Counted from the stretch's first letter, positions 5,986 to 15,968 are shown. The stretch: DNA of 32,980 nt from CAMQVM01 sp044433365 (GCA_044433365.1 JAWXTR010000020.1:1-32980), one strand, 5' to 3'. Notes: generated by a model from the letters alone, not told the origin. Numbers and translations: made by a program.

Positions 5986-8391
5986 ATGGAAAAAATTAAG
6001 AATTATTTACCTCATATTGCTGCTTTTTTGCTGTTTATAGCTATTTCTGTGGCATATTTTGCTCCGCAATATAGCGGAATGGATGTTCGCAAGGGCGATG
6101 ATATTCAGTATCAAGGAATGAAGGGTGGAATCACCGAATATGTAGAGGAGCATGGGGAGCATCCGCAATGGGCACCAAATATGTTCTCTGGAATGCCTGC
6201 ATACCTTATTGATATGGATTACGACGGTAGATATATTAAAAATATTGCCGATCAGTTCTATTTTTTGGGTAAACCTGCTGCTTACTACTTCATATTGATG
6301 GCTGGTTTCTACTTTATGCTGCTCTGCTTTGGGGTAAATCCTTATTTGGCTTTGGTGGGTAGTGTTGGTTATGGGTTATCTACCTATTTTTTAATAATTT
6401 ATGAGGCTGGGCATATTACAAAACTTATGGCTCTTGCCTATATTGCGCCACTAATTGGTGCGGTTTTCCTTGCATATCGTAAAAATCTATTGCTCGGAGC
6501 ATCTTTAGCAGGTATTTTTGCAGCTATTGAGATAAGTGCTTCACATCCTCAAATTACATATTATTTCTTCTATGTACTATTTGCTCTTGCTATTTTCGAG
6601 GGTGTAAATAGTTATAAAGAGGGTAAAATTAAGCGTTTCATTACTCGAAGTGTGGTTCTTGCTGCTGTTGGAGCGTTGTCGCTTGGTGCAAATAGCATTC
6701 AACTCTGGTATGTAAACGATTACGCAAAAGATTCTATTCGTGGAAAGAGCGAACTAACTATTAGTGACAACTCTCACAACCACACCTCTGGGCTTGACAA
6801 AGATTATATCACTGCTTGGAGTTATGGTAAGGCAGAGAGCTTTAATATGTTGATTCCTAACTTTGTAGGTGGTAGCTCGATGGGTGGTTTTAGTAAGGAT
6901 GGTGTGGTAGCAGAGTCTTTAAAGCCTTACAATGCTTCAAGTATGGCTACTCAGCTTCCTGCATATTGGGGACCACAGCCTTTCACCTCTGGGGCAGTAT
7001 ATATTGGTGCTGTTATTGTATTTTTGGCAGTGTTAGCTATGTTTGTATTAAGGGGTTGGATTAAATGGTGGTTAGTCTCTGTTTCGCTGCTTGCTCTGTT
7101 TTTGGCTTGGGGTAAAAATATGATGTGGTTAACCGATATTTTTATCGATTATGTACCTCTTTACAATAAATTTAGAACAGTATCTATGATACTTGTTATT
7201 ATAGAGTGGAGTTTCCCTCTGCTTGGTATGCTTGCACTTCAAAAGGTGTTTAGTGGTGAGGTTTCTAAGGAGGATTCGATTAAGGCACTTAAAAAATCGG
7301 TATATGTAGTTGGTGGTATTTTGCTGTTTTTTATCGTTTTAGGTGGTACAATAATGAGTTTCACATCGCCTAGTGATTCTCAGCTTCCTGCGGAGGTGGC
7401 TGCGGCTATGTCGGTTGAAAGAGCTGAGCTGTTGAGAGCAGATGCAATTCGCTCGCTACTATTTGTACTTCTTACTGCTGCTGTAATTTGGTTATTTTTA
7501 AAGGATAAACTTAAAGAGAAAATCGCAATAGTTTCGCTTCTTCTGTTTGTTTTGGTAGATATGGTCGGGGTGGGTCTGCGCCACCTAAATTACGACGATT
7601 TTGTTCCTAAAAAAAGCTCTGTAGAGATTAAACCTACAGCTGCTGATTTAGAGATATTGAAAGATACCGATTTAAGTTATAGAGTTGCAAATTTGTCGGT
7701 TTCACCATTTAATGATGCTAATACCTCTTATTTTCATAAATCAATTGGGGGTTATCATGCTGCCAAAATGCGTCGTTATCAAGATATGATTGACAGATAC
7801 CTATCTAAGATGGATATGGAGGTGTATAGCATGTTAAATACCAAATATTTTATTGTAGCCGATAAAGAGAGCGGTGCTCCTACAGTGCAGCTCAATCCAG
7901 ATGCTTTTGGAAATGGATGGTTTGTTGAGAATATAAAGTTTGTTGATGGTGCTGATAGTGAAATTGCTGAGATTGCTAATGTAGATTTGCGCACTACGGC
8001 TGTAGTTGATAATAAATTTAAGTATTTTGTTGAAAATTTAGCTTTTGAAGCTGATTCTACCTCTTCAATTGTGCTTGTGGAGTCGGAGGCAAATCGCCAA
8101 AAGTATGAAGTTGAGAGCGGTAGTGATAGAGCTGTTGTTCTATCTGAAATATACTATCCAAAAGGGTGGACACTTTATATTGATGGAGTGGAAACACCAT
8201 ATTTTAGAGCGAACTACATACTTAGAGGTTTTGTAGTACCTGCTGGCAAACATACAGTTGAGTTTAAATTCGAAGCTCCTAATTTTGGGGTTATGAAAGC
8301 GGTTACTATCGCTTGTTCAATGATAATTCTTTTAATGTTTGTTCTATCTATAGTAAAAATTATTTTAAATCGCAAAAATGAAGAGAAATAA
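5986..8391 (+). CDS. YfhO-family multi-pass membrane protein
   Basis: 801 residues. The N-terminal ~530 residues form about a dozen hydrophobic helices, starting HIAAFLLFIAISVAYFAPQY. The first outside loop contains the family-like acidic motif DVRKGDDIQYQGM and a PQWAPNMFSGMPAY motif typical of Bacteroidetes YfhO proteins, which share the GT-C glycosyltransferase-like architecture. From about residue 560 to 770 there is a soluble beta-rich domain ending GFVVPAGKHTVEFKFEAP, followed by one last membrane helix. YfhO proteins in Firmicutes take part in glycosylation of lipoteichoic acid; here the acceptor is unknown and a role in envelope glycan or lipid modification is inference. The gene overlaps ftsX by 14 bases, so the two are translationally coupled. 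Confidence 0.82.
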   Translation: MEKIKNYLPHIAAFLLFIAISVAYFAPQYSGMDVRKGDDIQYQGMKGGITEYVEEHGEHPQWAPNMFSGMPAYLIDMDYDGRYIKNIADQFYFLGKPAAYYFILMAGFYFMLLCFGVNPYLALVGSVGYGLSTYFLIIYEAGHITKLMALAYIAPLIGAVFLAYRKNLLLGASLAGIFAAIEISASHPQITYYFFYVLFALAIFEGVNSYKEGKIKRFITRSVVLAAVGALSLGANSIQLWYVNDYAKDSIRGKSELTISDNSHNHTSGLDKDYITAWSYGKAESFNMLIPNFVGGSSMGGFSKDGVVAESLKPYNASSMATQLPAYWGPQPFTSGAVYIGAVIVFLAVLAMFVLRGWIKWWLVSVSLLALFLAWGKNMMWLTDIFIDYVPLYNKFRTVSMILVIIEWSFPLLGMLALQKVFSGEVSKEDSIKALKKSVYVVGGILLFFIVLGGTIMSFTSPSDSQLPAEVAAAMSVERAELLRADAIRSLLFVLLTAAVIWLFLKDKLKEKIAIVSLLLFVLVDMVGVGLRHLNYDDFVPKKSSVEIKPTAADLEILKDTDLSYRVANLSVSPFNDANTSYFHKSIGGYHAAKMRRYQDMIDRYLSKMDMEVYSMLNTKYFIVADKESGAPTVQLNPDAFGNGWFVENIKFVDGADSEIAEIANVDLRTTAVVDNKFKYFVENLAFEADSTSSIVLVESEANRQKYEVESGSDRAVVLSEIYYPKGWTLYIDGVETPYFRANYILRGFVVPAGKHTVEFKFEAPNFGVMKAVTIACSMIILLMFVLSIVKIILNRKNEEK

Positions 8392-9265
8392 ATTGGGATC
8401 TAAAGCCAAACACTCCTACTATCTATCTACTCTGAGTATTTCGTTAGTGTTATTTCTACTGAGTGTTGTATTTTATATAGGTTATATTGTAGAGAGTACA
8501 ACAAACGAGGTGGTTAACAAAATACAGGTAAGTGCACTTCTAAAAGATAGTGCAAAGAAGAGTAGCATAGACGATTTCTTAAAGGAGGTGAAGGCTTATG
8601 AGGGGATAGATTCTGTAAAATATATCTCAAAGGAGCAGGCCGCTGAAATTTATAAAAAAGCCACTGGTGAGGATTTTATGCTTTTTATCGATGATAATCC
8701 ACTACCCTCTTCAGTCGATATATTTTTTAAGTCAGATAATGTAATCGACGCTGTCAGCAAGGAGCAGATAGAAGAGTTAACAGTTTGGTTGAAGAAACAG
8801 GATATTGTAGATGAGGTTTTACAACCAAAGGGGGTTGTAGATGAGGTTTTAGGACATGTTTATAAAATAAAATTTGTGCTATATTCGTTTCTTATTACGT
8901 TGCTATTTATCTCGGTTATACTTATAAACAATGCGATCAAATTAACTATTCGCTCTAAGCGTTTTTTGATTAAAAGTATGAAGCTATTTGGTGCTACCGA
9001 CTCGTTTATACGTCGTCCGTTCCTTTTAACATCAATAAAACAGGGTTTCAATGCCTCAATTTTTGCCCTTTTCTTCTTTTTTATCGCTATAATTGGATTA
9101 AACAGAGGTTTTATAGATTTTAGTTTTACTCGTGAAGAGCTACTTACTATTGGTGTTATTTTTGTGCTCGTTATGGTAATTGGTGTTGCAATCTCACTGA
9201 TATGTACTTTAGTTGCTGTAAATAAGCAGATTAAACAGAAAAACAGTGAGCTGCATACCTACTAA
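8378..9265 (+). CDS. ftsX: Cell-division protein FtsX (permease-like)
   Basis: 295 residues with the classic FtsX layout. A cytoplasmic N-terminus and first membrane helix (residues about 15-38) are followed by a periplasmic domain with VSALLKDSAKK, EAYEGIDSVKYISKEQA-type and NPLPSSVDIFF motifs. Three further helices follow from about residue 163 to the end. FtsX pairs with the ATPase FtsE to form an ABC-type complex that activates septal peptidoglycan hydrolysis; ftsE is not in this window, as is common in Bacteroidetes. The ATG lies inside the last codons of yfhO. The gene belongs to a same-strand series with short gaps (48, 30, 54 and 24 bases). Confidence 0.9.
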   Translation: MKRNKLGSKAKHSYYLSTLSISLVLFLLSVVFYIGYIVESTTNEVVNKIQVSALLKDSAKKSSIDDFLKEVKAYEGIDSVKYISKEQAAEIYKKATGEDFMLFIDDNPLPSSVDIFFKSDNVIDAVSKEQIEELTVWLKKQDIVDEVLQPKGVVDEVLGHVYKIKFVLYSFLITLLFISVILINNAIKLTIRSKRFLIKSMKLFGATDSFIRRPFLLTSIKQGFNASIFALFFFFIAIIGLNRGFIDFSFTREELLTIGVIFVLVMVIGVAISLICTLVAVNKQIKQKNSELHTY

Positions 9266-9313
9266 ATTATCTTTCTTAGGGATGGATTTGAAAAAATAAT
9301 AAGGTTTTAAAAT

Positions 9314-9607
9314 ATGGAAAATCGTGAAAAAATGGCCTTTACAGGTCAAAATTATCGTCTTGTGATAATTGCAATTGTGGTTGTGATTATTGGAATGTTT
9401 TTAATGGTGGGCGGTGGCTCTGACTTGCCCAATGAATTTAATGAGGAGGCTCTTTTTAGTTTTCGTAGAATAACTCTAGCACCTATTGTGATAGTTGGTG
9501 GATTTGCATTTGGGGTTTATGCTATCTTAAAGCGTCCTAAAGTAGAAGATACAACAACTTTCAATAAAGATAAGGTGGAGAACAATAAATCTATTAAAAA
9601 ACAGTAA
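9314..9607 (+). CDS. DUF3098 domain membrane protein
   Basis: 97-residue protein with two membrane helices (about residues 14-34 and 50-70) joined by GGGSDLPNEFNEEALFSFRRITLAP, which matches the DUF3098 family found between ftsX and uppP in many Bacteroidetes. The C-terminus is a charged Lys/Asp-rich tail. The biochemical role is unknown. Its constant position beside FtsX suggests a part in the division or envelope machinery, which is inference. Confidence 0.85.
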   Translation: MENREKMAFTGQNYRLVIIAIVVVIIGMFLMVGGGSDLPNEFNEEALFSFRRITLAPIVIVGGFAFGVYAILKRPKVEDTTTFNKDKVENNKSIKKQ

Positions 9608-9637
9608 TTCTAGCAAACTTAAAGAAATATAAAAATT

Positions 9638-10426
9638 ATGACAATTTTTGAGGCGGCAATAATGGGTCTGATACAAGGACTTACAGAATTTTTACCAGTA
9701 AGTAGTAGCGGACATCTTGAAATTGCAAGCCATATTTTAGGAGTCAACTCAGAAAGTAATCTGCTTTTCACTGTTGTGGTGCATGCAGGTACAGTACTTA
9801 GTACTATAGTTGTGTTTTGGAAAGATATAATGAGAATAATCTCGTCGCTTCTCAAATTTCAGATGAATGACGATACCCAATTTGTACTGAAAATATTTAT
9901 CTCTCTAATTCCTATTATGGTTGTAGGTTTCACATTGAAGGATAAAATAGAATCGCTATTTGGTGGTACTTTATTAGTTGTAGGATGCTTGTTAGTTGTC
10001 ACCTCACTGCTTCTTTGGTTTTCAAATAAAGCTAGACCTCGTGTAAAAGGATTAACCTACGCTAACGCATTTTGGATTGGTATGGCGCAAGCATTTGCTG
10101 TATTACCAGGAATATCACGTTCGGGTAGTACAATCTCTACTGGGTTACTTTTAGGAGTCAAAAGAGAAGAGGTTGCACGTTTCTCGTTTCTTATGGTTTT
10201 AATTCCTATCATTGGAGTCAATTTTTTGGAGATTGTAGGTGGGGAATTTACAGAATCGCTTCCATTAGGGGTATTGATTACTGGATTTTTAACATCTTTC
10301 GTCTCTGGAGCTTTAGCTTGTAGATTGATGATACGGATTGTAAATAGTGGTAAGTTATATATTTTTGCTATCTATTGTGCTTTGGTAGGTATAGCTACAA
10401 TAACCTATTCGCTTTTGGCTCAGTAA
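9638..10426 (+). CDS. uppP: Undecaprenyl-diphosphate phosphatase
   Basis: 262 residues, about eight membrane helices. It removes one phosphate from undecaprenyl diphosphate, recycling the lipid carrier for peptidoglycan and O-antigen synthesis. Both family signatures are present: EFLPVSSSGH at residues 17-26, holding the catalytic Glu and His, and LPGISRSGSTIS near residue 155, the second conserved motif with the essential Arg. The length is usual for BacA/UppP. It sits 30 bases after the DUF3098 gene in the envelope operon. Enzymes of this family give low-level bacitracin tolerance when abundant, but here the role is housekeeping. Confidence 0.95.
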   Translation: MTIFEAAIMGLIQGLTEFLPVSSSGHLEIASHILGVNSESNLLFTVVVHAGTVLSTIVVFWKDIMRIISSLLKFQMNDDTQFVLKIFISLIPIMVVGFTLKDKIESLFGGTLLVVGCLLVVTSLLLWFSNKARPRVKGLTYANAFWIGMAQAFAVLPGISRSGSTISTGLLLGVKREEVARFSFLMVLIPIIGVNFLEIVGGEFTESLPLGVLITGFLTSFVSGALACRLMIRIVNSGKLYIFAIYCALVGIATITYSLLAQ

Positions 10427-10480
10427 AATAACTTTTATCACAATCTTAGGACTTTCTACAAGAAAATATAAATAAATTAA

Positions 10481-11200
10481 ATGACGCAAAAATTAACATC
10501 ACAATCTAACTTCGAAGCAGGAGTTATCGTTCCAATTGATAAACCATATAGATGGACTTCGGCCGATGTTGTTAGAAAATTAAAACATAGCCTTAAAAAT
10601 AGAGGGTATAAAAAGATAAAGATTGGTCACGCTGGAACTTTAGACCCACTTGCAACAGGAATCTTAGTAGTTTGTATTGGTAAAGCTACAAAAATGGCTG
10701 AAACTATTCAAGCACAAGAAAAAGAGTATATTGCAGAGGTCTGTTTAGGGGCTACAACGCCATGTTTTGATATGGAAAAAGAGGTAGATGCTACCTATCC
10801 AGTTGAGCATATCACAGAAGAGTTAATACGCTCTACCTTACCCACTTTTATTGGTGAACAACTACAAATACCGCCGACCTTTTCAGCAAAATTAATCGAT
10901 GGCAAACGTGCATACGAATATGCTCGAAAAGGCGAAGAGGTGGAGATGCGTAAGGCGTTAATCAATATCTATGATATAGAGCTTTTAAAATTCGAGTCGC
11001 CAAAAGCTACAATTCGTGTTAGATGCAGCAAAGGTACTTATATCAGAGCTTTAGCACGTGATTTAGGTGAACGTTTAGAGTCGGGTGGCTATCTGACAGG
11101 TCTAATAAGAACAAAAAATGGCTCGTTTACTCTATCCGATTGCCTTACAGTTGAAAATGCTGCTGAAATTATTGCCGCAGCACCTGAAAAAACAATTTAG
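10481..11200 (+). CDS. truB: tRNA pseudouridine-55 synthase
   Basis: 239 residues. It converts U55 in the T-loop of tRNAs to pseudouridine. The motif GHAGTLDPLATG at residues 49-60 contains the catalytic Asp55. KLIDGKRAYEYARKGE and VRCSKGTYIRALARDLG are the other conserved TruB blocks. It is shorter than E. coli TruB because the C-terminal PUA-like domain is absent, which is common in this phylum. It is followed 24 bases later by queA, another tRNA-modification gene. Confidence 0.95.
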   Translation: MTQKLTSQSNFEAGVIVPIDKPYRWTSADVVRKLKHSLKNRGYKKIKIGHAGTLDPLATGILVVCIGKATKMAETIQAQEKEYIAEVCLGATTPCFDMEKEVDATYPVEHITEELIRSTLPTFIGEQLQIPPTFSAKLIDGKRAYEYARKGEEVEMRKALINIYDIELLKFESPKATIRVRCSKGTYIRALARDLGERLESGGYLTGLIRTKNGSFTLSDCLTVENAAEIIAAAPEKTI

Positions 11201-11224
11201 TAACTTTCCTAATAAAATATAAAT

Positions 11225-12274
11225 ATGAAACTTTCGCAGTATAAATACGACTTTTCGAGAGAAATGATCGCTAAGTATCCTACAGAGGAACGTGACGAAT
11301 CAAGATTACTTGTGCTTGACAGAAAAACTGGCAAAATTGAGCACAAAATTTTTAAAGATGTGTTAAGCTACTTTAAAGATGGCGATACGATGATTTTCAA
11401 CAACAGTCAAGTATTTCCTGCTCGCCTTTATGGTAATAAAGAGAAAACTGGTGCTGAAATCGAAATTTTCTTGCTTCGTGAGCTTAATAGAGAGCAACGT
11501 CTTTGGGATGTACTAGTAGATCCTGCTCGTAAAATCCGTATTGGTAATAAGTTATATTTTGGTGATGACGACTCTCTAATTGCAGAGGTTATCGACAATA
11601 CCACTTCACGTGGTCGTACACTTCGTTTTCTTTTTGACGGTGAGCACGAAGAGTTTAAAAAGTTGCTTTTTAGTCTTGGTGAGACTCCCCTGCCTCGTTG
11701 GGTACGTGAAAAAGTTGAGCCAATCGACGCAGAACGTTATCAAACAGTATTTGCTTCGGTCGAAGGTGCTGTAGCTGCTCCAACTGCTGGTACGCACTTT
11801 AGTCGTCACCTGCTAAAACGTCTTGAAATTAAAGGTGTAAACCGTGCAGATATTACGCTTCATGTTGGACTTGGCAACTTTCGAAATATAGATGTTGAAG
11901 ATTTAACTAAGCATAAAATGGACTCTGAGCAGGTATTCATAGACCAAGCATGTGCCGATATTGTAAATGCTACAAAAGAGCGTGGCAAAAAGATATGTGC
12001 AGTGGGTACAACCGTAATGCGTGCTATCGAAAGTTCGGTTACCACACAAGGTCACCTTAATGCCTTTGAGGGTTGGACAAACAAATTTATACTTCCACCA
12101 TACAACTTTATGGTTGCAGATAGTATGATTACAAATTTCCACCTTCCACTATCTACTCAACTAATTATGGTATCTGCTTTTGGTGGTTACGACCTTATAA
12201 TGAATACATACGAAGTGGCAAAAAAAGAGGGTTACCGCTTTGGTACTTATGGTGATGCTATGTTGATATTATAA
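11225..12274 (+). CDS. queA: S-adenosylmethionine:tRNA ribosyltransferase-isomerase
   Basis: 349 residues, the full family length. QueA transfers the ribosyl part of S-adenosylmethionine to preQ1 at position 34 of tRNAs, making epoxyqueuosine. Conserved blocks include IAKYPTEERDESRLLVLDR near the start, MIFNNSQVFPARL, VAAPTAGTHFS and ITLHVGLGNFR, and MITNFHLPLSTQLIMVSAFGG near the end. It is the last gene of the yfhO operon and is followed by a terminator at 12300. Confidence 0.95.
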   Translation: MKLSQYKYDFSREMIAKYPTEERDESRLLVLDRKTGKIEHKIFKDVLSYFKDGDTMIFNNSQVFPARLYGNKEKTGAEIEIFLLRELNREQRLWDVLVDPARKIRIGNKLYFGDDDSLIAEVIDNTTSRGRTLRFLFDGEHEEFKKLLFSLGETPLPRWVREKVEPIDAERYQTVFASVEGAVAAPTAGTHFSRHLLKRLEIKGVNRADITLHVGLGNFRNIDVEDLTKHKMDSEQVFIDQACADIVNATKERGKKICAVGTTVMRAIESSVTTQGHLNAFEGWTNKFILPPYNFMVADSMITNFHLPLSTQLIMVSAFGGYDLIMNTYEVAKKEGYRFGTYGDAMLIL

Positions 12275-12299
12275 TATTAGTATCCAGTAAATAATAAAT

Positions 12300-12345
12300 G
12301 AGTCAAATTCGCATTTTTTTGTGAATTTGACTCCCCTTTATTTAA
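12300..12345 (+). terminator. Terminator after queA
   Basis: GAGTCAAATTC at 12300-12310 is complementary to GAATTTGACTC at 12323-12333, extended inwards by a G-T and a C-G pair around a loop of seven Ts, giving 13 pairs. A T-rich stretch follows (CCCCTTTATTT). It lies 26 bases after the queA stop. Confidence 0.75.
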
Positions 12346-12400
12346 GAGAACTTCTAAATTGGATTTTAACGCTTTTTCAATTATTAGAACTCCCTTTAAA
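12341..12400. repeat. Paired copy of the dispersed AGAACTCCCCTTT hairpin
   Basis: The left arm 12341-12362 (containing GAACTTCTAAATTGG) is imperfectly complementary to the right arm 12377-12400 (TTCAATTATTAGAACTCCC plus TTTAAA). It lies between the convergent ends of queA and the outer-membrane barrel gene, just after the queA terminator, and may terminate the opposite gene. Confidence 0.55.
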
Positions 12401-12433
12401 TTTTCAAACCTTTATTCGCATGCTATAGGTTGA

Positions 12434-14710
12434 TTAATGACCAAAGCGAGATGAATCAACCTCTTTACGCTGCTTTTGGGTGTAGCCACCAAAGGTGTAG
12501 CTAACGTTTAGTGAGAATGTGCGAGTATATGCACCTGTGTACATATCAAGTTGTTGCCCACCATAGTTCTGGGTAACTCGTGGTATTCTACTATGAAATA
12601 TATCACTGCATTTGGCGGTAATATCTAGTTTCTTGTCAAGCAGCGACCATCTTACTCCTGCATCCACTCCCCAACTTTCACTCAAATCAAATAATCCTTG
12701 GATTGCAGGAGTTTGATAGATAGCATTAAGCTCAAGCGAAAGATTGTCTGTTATATTGAATGTATTATTCAATTTTGCGATGCCTACCCAAGCAGAGCGA
12801 TTGAATGGAGAACCAAAAAAATCTGAGCATTCTTGTTCCATACGCACCCCTGTAAGTGTAGCCTTAGAACTCAACCATTTTCCAATGCTAAATGGAATTA
12901 TAGCGTTTACTCCATATTGGCGTGAATAGTCGAAGTTTATATTTTTGTATATAAGCGAGAACTTATCGGGTGATAGATAGGCATTCTGCACAAAATAATC
13001 ATTTGTTTGTGAGCCGAAGAGCACAAAGATATAACGCCGTTTTAGGATATAAACAACTTGCGCTGAGTAGTCACGCATGGGTCTAAGATATGGATTTCCG
13101 TGTATTTCAGTGTAACCATCTACATAGCTGATTGCATCTTGCAACATCCAGTATGAGGGGTAGGTTTTATCTGATGATACGTTTGCTTGTAGGATATTCT
13201 TCTGGTCGAACATCCACAAAAAGTTAGCTTGTGGATATATCGACCACCGTTCTTCGCCCTCCAGATTATAATATTCGCCAGTAAGCGAAGCCGAAAGAGA
13301 GCCTTTAGAAAGGTTCTTACTAAAACCACTATAAAGTTCTGTGCTAACCTCTCTCAGACGAGAGTCTGTATCGAAAGTCTCTACATCACCTGTGACGGCA
13401 CTATAATATTGATAATCTTTATCCTCAGCCCACGTAGCTTTGGCTCCATAGTCTATACTCCAACCCTTATCTAAGGTGTGCGACATATCGGTGTAAAAGT
13501 TAAGACGTTCTACGTTCTGTCCGCTCTTTATATCAAATGATGACCAAGTATCGTCACTATACAGATTACCAAGATAACCACTACTGCTATTTTTGTAAGA
13601 GGTATAGTCTGCACCAATATCAAAGCCACTCTCTGCCTTATATCTCAGAGCAACATTATGAAGATAGCTATCTCCAATTTTATCACTTATCGACTCAACA
13701 TAAGAGCCTTTAGAATCTGAAACTGAGTTTGATGAGGGTGTAATTTCTCCACTATAGACCACGCTAAGAGAACTTTTTTCAGTAGGTGTATAATCGAAAG
13801 CTGCTCGCACTGAATGCTGTTTTCCTTTAGAGTATATATCCTCATATTGATTAATATTCTTCACAACATCGCCCACTGTATGTAGAGTTGAAAGCTCTGA
13901 GATTTGTGGAGAATAATAATCATTGTAATGATACATAGCATCAGCCGACCACTTAGGTGTAGATACCATAAAGCTACCACCCGTACCCCACGAATTTTCA
14001 CGCTGAAAAGCATATCCAGCCTTAACCTGTCCCGAATATGAGTAATCACGACTCTCTGTTAACACAAGGTTAATCGAAGCTCCACGCACTCCATATTGTG
14101 GTGGCGTGCTATACATCACCTCAGCACTTTCGATTCTCTCGATAGGCATTGTTTTTAACATAGTTTCTAATTGGGCAGCACTCATAGTAGATGGTTTGCC
14201 ATTTATTATAACCGCAGTAGCACCAACACCTGAGAGTGTTAATACACCATTTTCTTCATTCACACCTGGCAGATAGCTCAATGCTTCATATACATTGGTC
14301 GCTGTTGTCTTTTCATTAAGCTGCGTTAAATCATAGCTCAACTTTCCATCTTCGGCTTTAACTATTGGTCGATAGCCTTTGACTGTTACTTCTTCAACAA
14401 CAATGGATTTTCTTATTAGTGTAATATCACCTAATAGCGTTGTCTTGTCGCACTCTTTACTTAGACTCTCAAATGCTAAATGTTCAAAAATCAAAGTAAA
14501 TGGAAGCTCTGAAATAGGTAATGAGAAGTTGCCATCCAAAGGTGTTACAGCAGTAGCTAAATGGGTGGAATCGGCAGCAAGCATCACTACCACTACACCA
14601 TCAATAGGTGCACAGTCACTATCAATCACTCTACCTGTAATTGATTTATCTTGCGCCATCACTTTGAATGAAGCACCAAGGATAAACAGAAATAGAAGTA
14701 CTTTTTTCAT
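12434..14710 (-). CDS. Outer-membrane beta-barrel protein, TonB-receptor type with CarboxypepD-like domain
   Basis: 758 residues. A signal peptide, MKKVLLFLFILGASFKVMAQ, is followed by a carboxypeptidase-regulatory-like domain (KSITGRVIDSDCAPIDGVVV to about residue 105). Next is a plug-like region with VEEVTVKGYRPIV, LSYLPGVNEENGVLTLSG and AVIINGKPSTMSAAQLE. The remaining ~550 residues are beta-barrel strands ending in an aromatic-rich C-terminus (FSLNVSYTFGGYT). This matches the Bacteroidetes outer-membrane beta-barrel group related to TonB-dependent receptors. The ligand is unknown and no SusD partner lies next to it, so it is not a typical polysaccharide-utilisation pair. A TAATTTTG box lies about 27 bases upstream on the minus strand, without a clear -33 element. 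Confidence 0.85.
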   Translation of the reverse strand: MKKVLLFLFILGASFKVMAQDKSITGRVIDSDCAPIDGVVVVMLAADSTHLATAVTPLDGNFSLPISELPFTLIFEHLAFESLSKECDKTTLLGDITLIRKSIVVEEVTVKGYRPIVKAEDGKLSYDLTQLNEKTTATNVYEALSYLPGVNEENGVLTLSGVGATAVIINGKPSTMSAAQLETMLKTMPIERIESAEVMYSTPPQYGVRGASINLVLTESRDYSYSGQVKAGYAFQRENSWGTGGSFMVSTPKWSADAMYHYNDYYSPQISELSTLHTVGDVVKNINQYEDIYSKGKQHSVRAAFDYTPTEKSSLSVVYSGEITPSSNSVSDSKGSYVESISDKIGDSYLHNVALRYKAESGFDIGADYTSYKNSSSGYLGNLYSDDTWSSFDIKSGQNVERLNFYTDMSHTLDKGWSIDYGAKATWAEDKDYQYYSAVTGDVETFDTDSRLREVSTELYSGFSKNLSKGSLSASLTGEYYNLEGEERWSIYPQANFLWMFDQKNILQANVSSDKTYPSYWMLQDAISYVDGYTEIHGNPYLRPMRDYSAQVVYILKRRYIFVLFGSQTNDYFVQNAYLSPDKFSLIYKNINFDYSRQYGVNAIIPFSIGKWLSSKATLTGVRMEQECSDFFGSPFNRSAWVGIAKLNNTFNITDNLSLELNAIYQTPAIQGLFDLSESWGVDAGVRWSLLDKKLDITAKCSDIFHSRIPRVTQNYGGQQLDMYTGAYTRTFSLNVSYTFGGYTQKQRKEVDSSRFGH

Positions 14711-14885
14711 AGTCTTTTTCGTTTAATTATTTATCACAAAATTAACTATAAATTGGTCTTACTCCTAATTTTCACGCCTTACCTTTTATTCGGTTTGGTA
14801 TTGGTAATTAATGAGTTGCAAAATATAAATCTTACTTTACTTATAATAATGAATATCAGCACTTACTTTCTTAATCATATCAGTA

Positions 14886-15911
14886 TTATTCAATATCTTC
14901 AAGCCAATTAACAAACTTATCTATCGCCTCTTGCCACTTCATGTCGTCATAATTACTTTTGCCATCCTCAATAAGCTCAAAGTTATGACCTCTTCCCACA
15001 AATGCCTCTATATGGTAGTTTGTTTTCTGTGCAATATCTAAATAGATAGGAATGTAAACGCTTGAACTGCTACCATTATCTTCGGTTCCATAAGCTATAA
15101 AAAGATTAGCTTCTATATGGCTCATACTTTCAAGATAGCTATGACTAAAGCTAATCCAGAACTTATTTGCCTCTCTATTCTCTGGATTACAGACAGACTT
15201 CCACGCATCGTATGAACAATTTATGTTTGATTGAAGAGCATCTTTTTTTGCGATAATAGGCTCCATCGACAAAACTTTTTGATCTTTTGCGATTGATTCA
15301 GCATATCGCCCTAATGGATTGCCGCAAAAATAACCAACCGCATAAATTAGCTTATTATCCATTGCTACATGCGCAGCTACGTGTGCACCTTGAGAGTGAC
15401 CTAAAATAATTATTTTATCTCGCTCGACCCACGGCTGTTTTCTTAGATAGGAAATAACTCTCTTTGCTCTTTTAACGTGATTCTCAAGATAGTCACTATC
15501 CGCATAGGCTTGCTCTGCATCCTTGTCACCATTTGGAAAGTAATAAAGATTGTCATCTAATTGATCTATAGTTGCACTTGCAGGAATATATGGATGCGAG
15601 AAGATTACTATATTATAGCTATTTAGCAATGATTCAAAATCAAAATTACCAAGTGGGAGAATGTAATCACTTCCTTCGTCACTAAGTATAATTGGCATTG
15701 GTGAAGAGCCGACACAAAACAGAATTACTGGCTTCTTCTGGGAGTCATTAGAAATCTTTACACAATCAATAAGTTCACTTTTAGTATGCTTGATAGAGAA
15801 GTAATCAATCTTATAGTTGCTTGCATGAACATTCATACATAGTAATAATGAGGCTAATACTACTAAAATACATTTAAAATTACAGTAGGGATTATTCATA
15901 ATTAGATTCAT
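14886..15911 (-). CDS. Secreted alpha/beta hydrolase
   Basis: 341 residues. The N-terminus has a hydrophobic signal (CILVVLASLLLCMNVHA, residues 14-30). A second in-frame ATG four codons in (15899) is an equally plausible start. The fold is an alpha/beta hydrolase: GHSQGAH at 171-177 places the nucleophile at Ser173, with likely Asp278 (YGTEDNG) and His309 (GRGHNFE) completing the triad. The protein would act in the periplasm as an esterase or peptidase of unknown substrate. It starts 57 bases after the AbiF-like gene on the same strand, so the two could be co-transcribed, although an exported hydrolase has no evident role in defence. Confidence 0.75.
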   Translation of the reverse strand: MNLIMNNPYCNFKCILVVLASLLLCMNVHASNYKIDYFSIKHTKSELIDCVKISNDSQKKPVILFCVGSSPMPIILSDEGSDYILPLGNFDFESLLNSYNIVIFSHPYIPASATIDQLDDNLYYFPNGDKDAEQAYADSDYLENHVKRAKRVISYLRKQPWVERDKIIILGHSQGAHVAAHVAMDNKLIYAVGYFCGNPLGRYAESIAKDQKVLSMEPIIAKKDALQSNINCSYDAWKSVCNPENREANKFWISFSHSYLESMSHIEANLFIAYGTEDNGSSSSVYIPIYLDIAQKTNYHIEAFVGRGHNFELIEDGKSNYDDMKWQEAIDKFVNWLEDIE

Positions 15912-15968
15912 TGACTATAAGGATATTACTTTATTCAAAATTAGTAAAGATTCATACTTACTGTCATT

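Noticed and set aside
12434..14710. SusC/SusD polysaccharide-utilisation locus with the fucosidase
   Set aside because: No SusD gene is present, the barrel protein lacks SusC hallmarks that I could identify, and the fucosidase is more than 4 kb away behind unrelated genes.
14379..14726. 115-aa frame on the plus strand opposite the outer-membrane barrel gene
   Set aside because: It lies entirely antisense to a well-supported gene, has no recognisable family and no promoter of its own.
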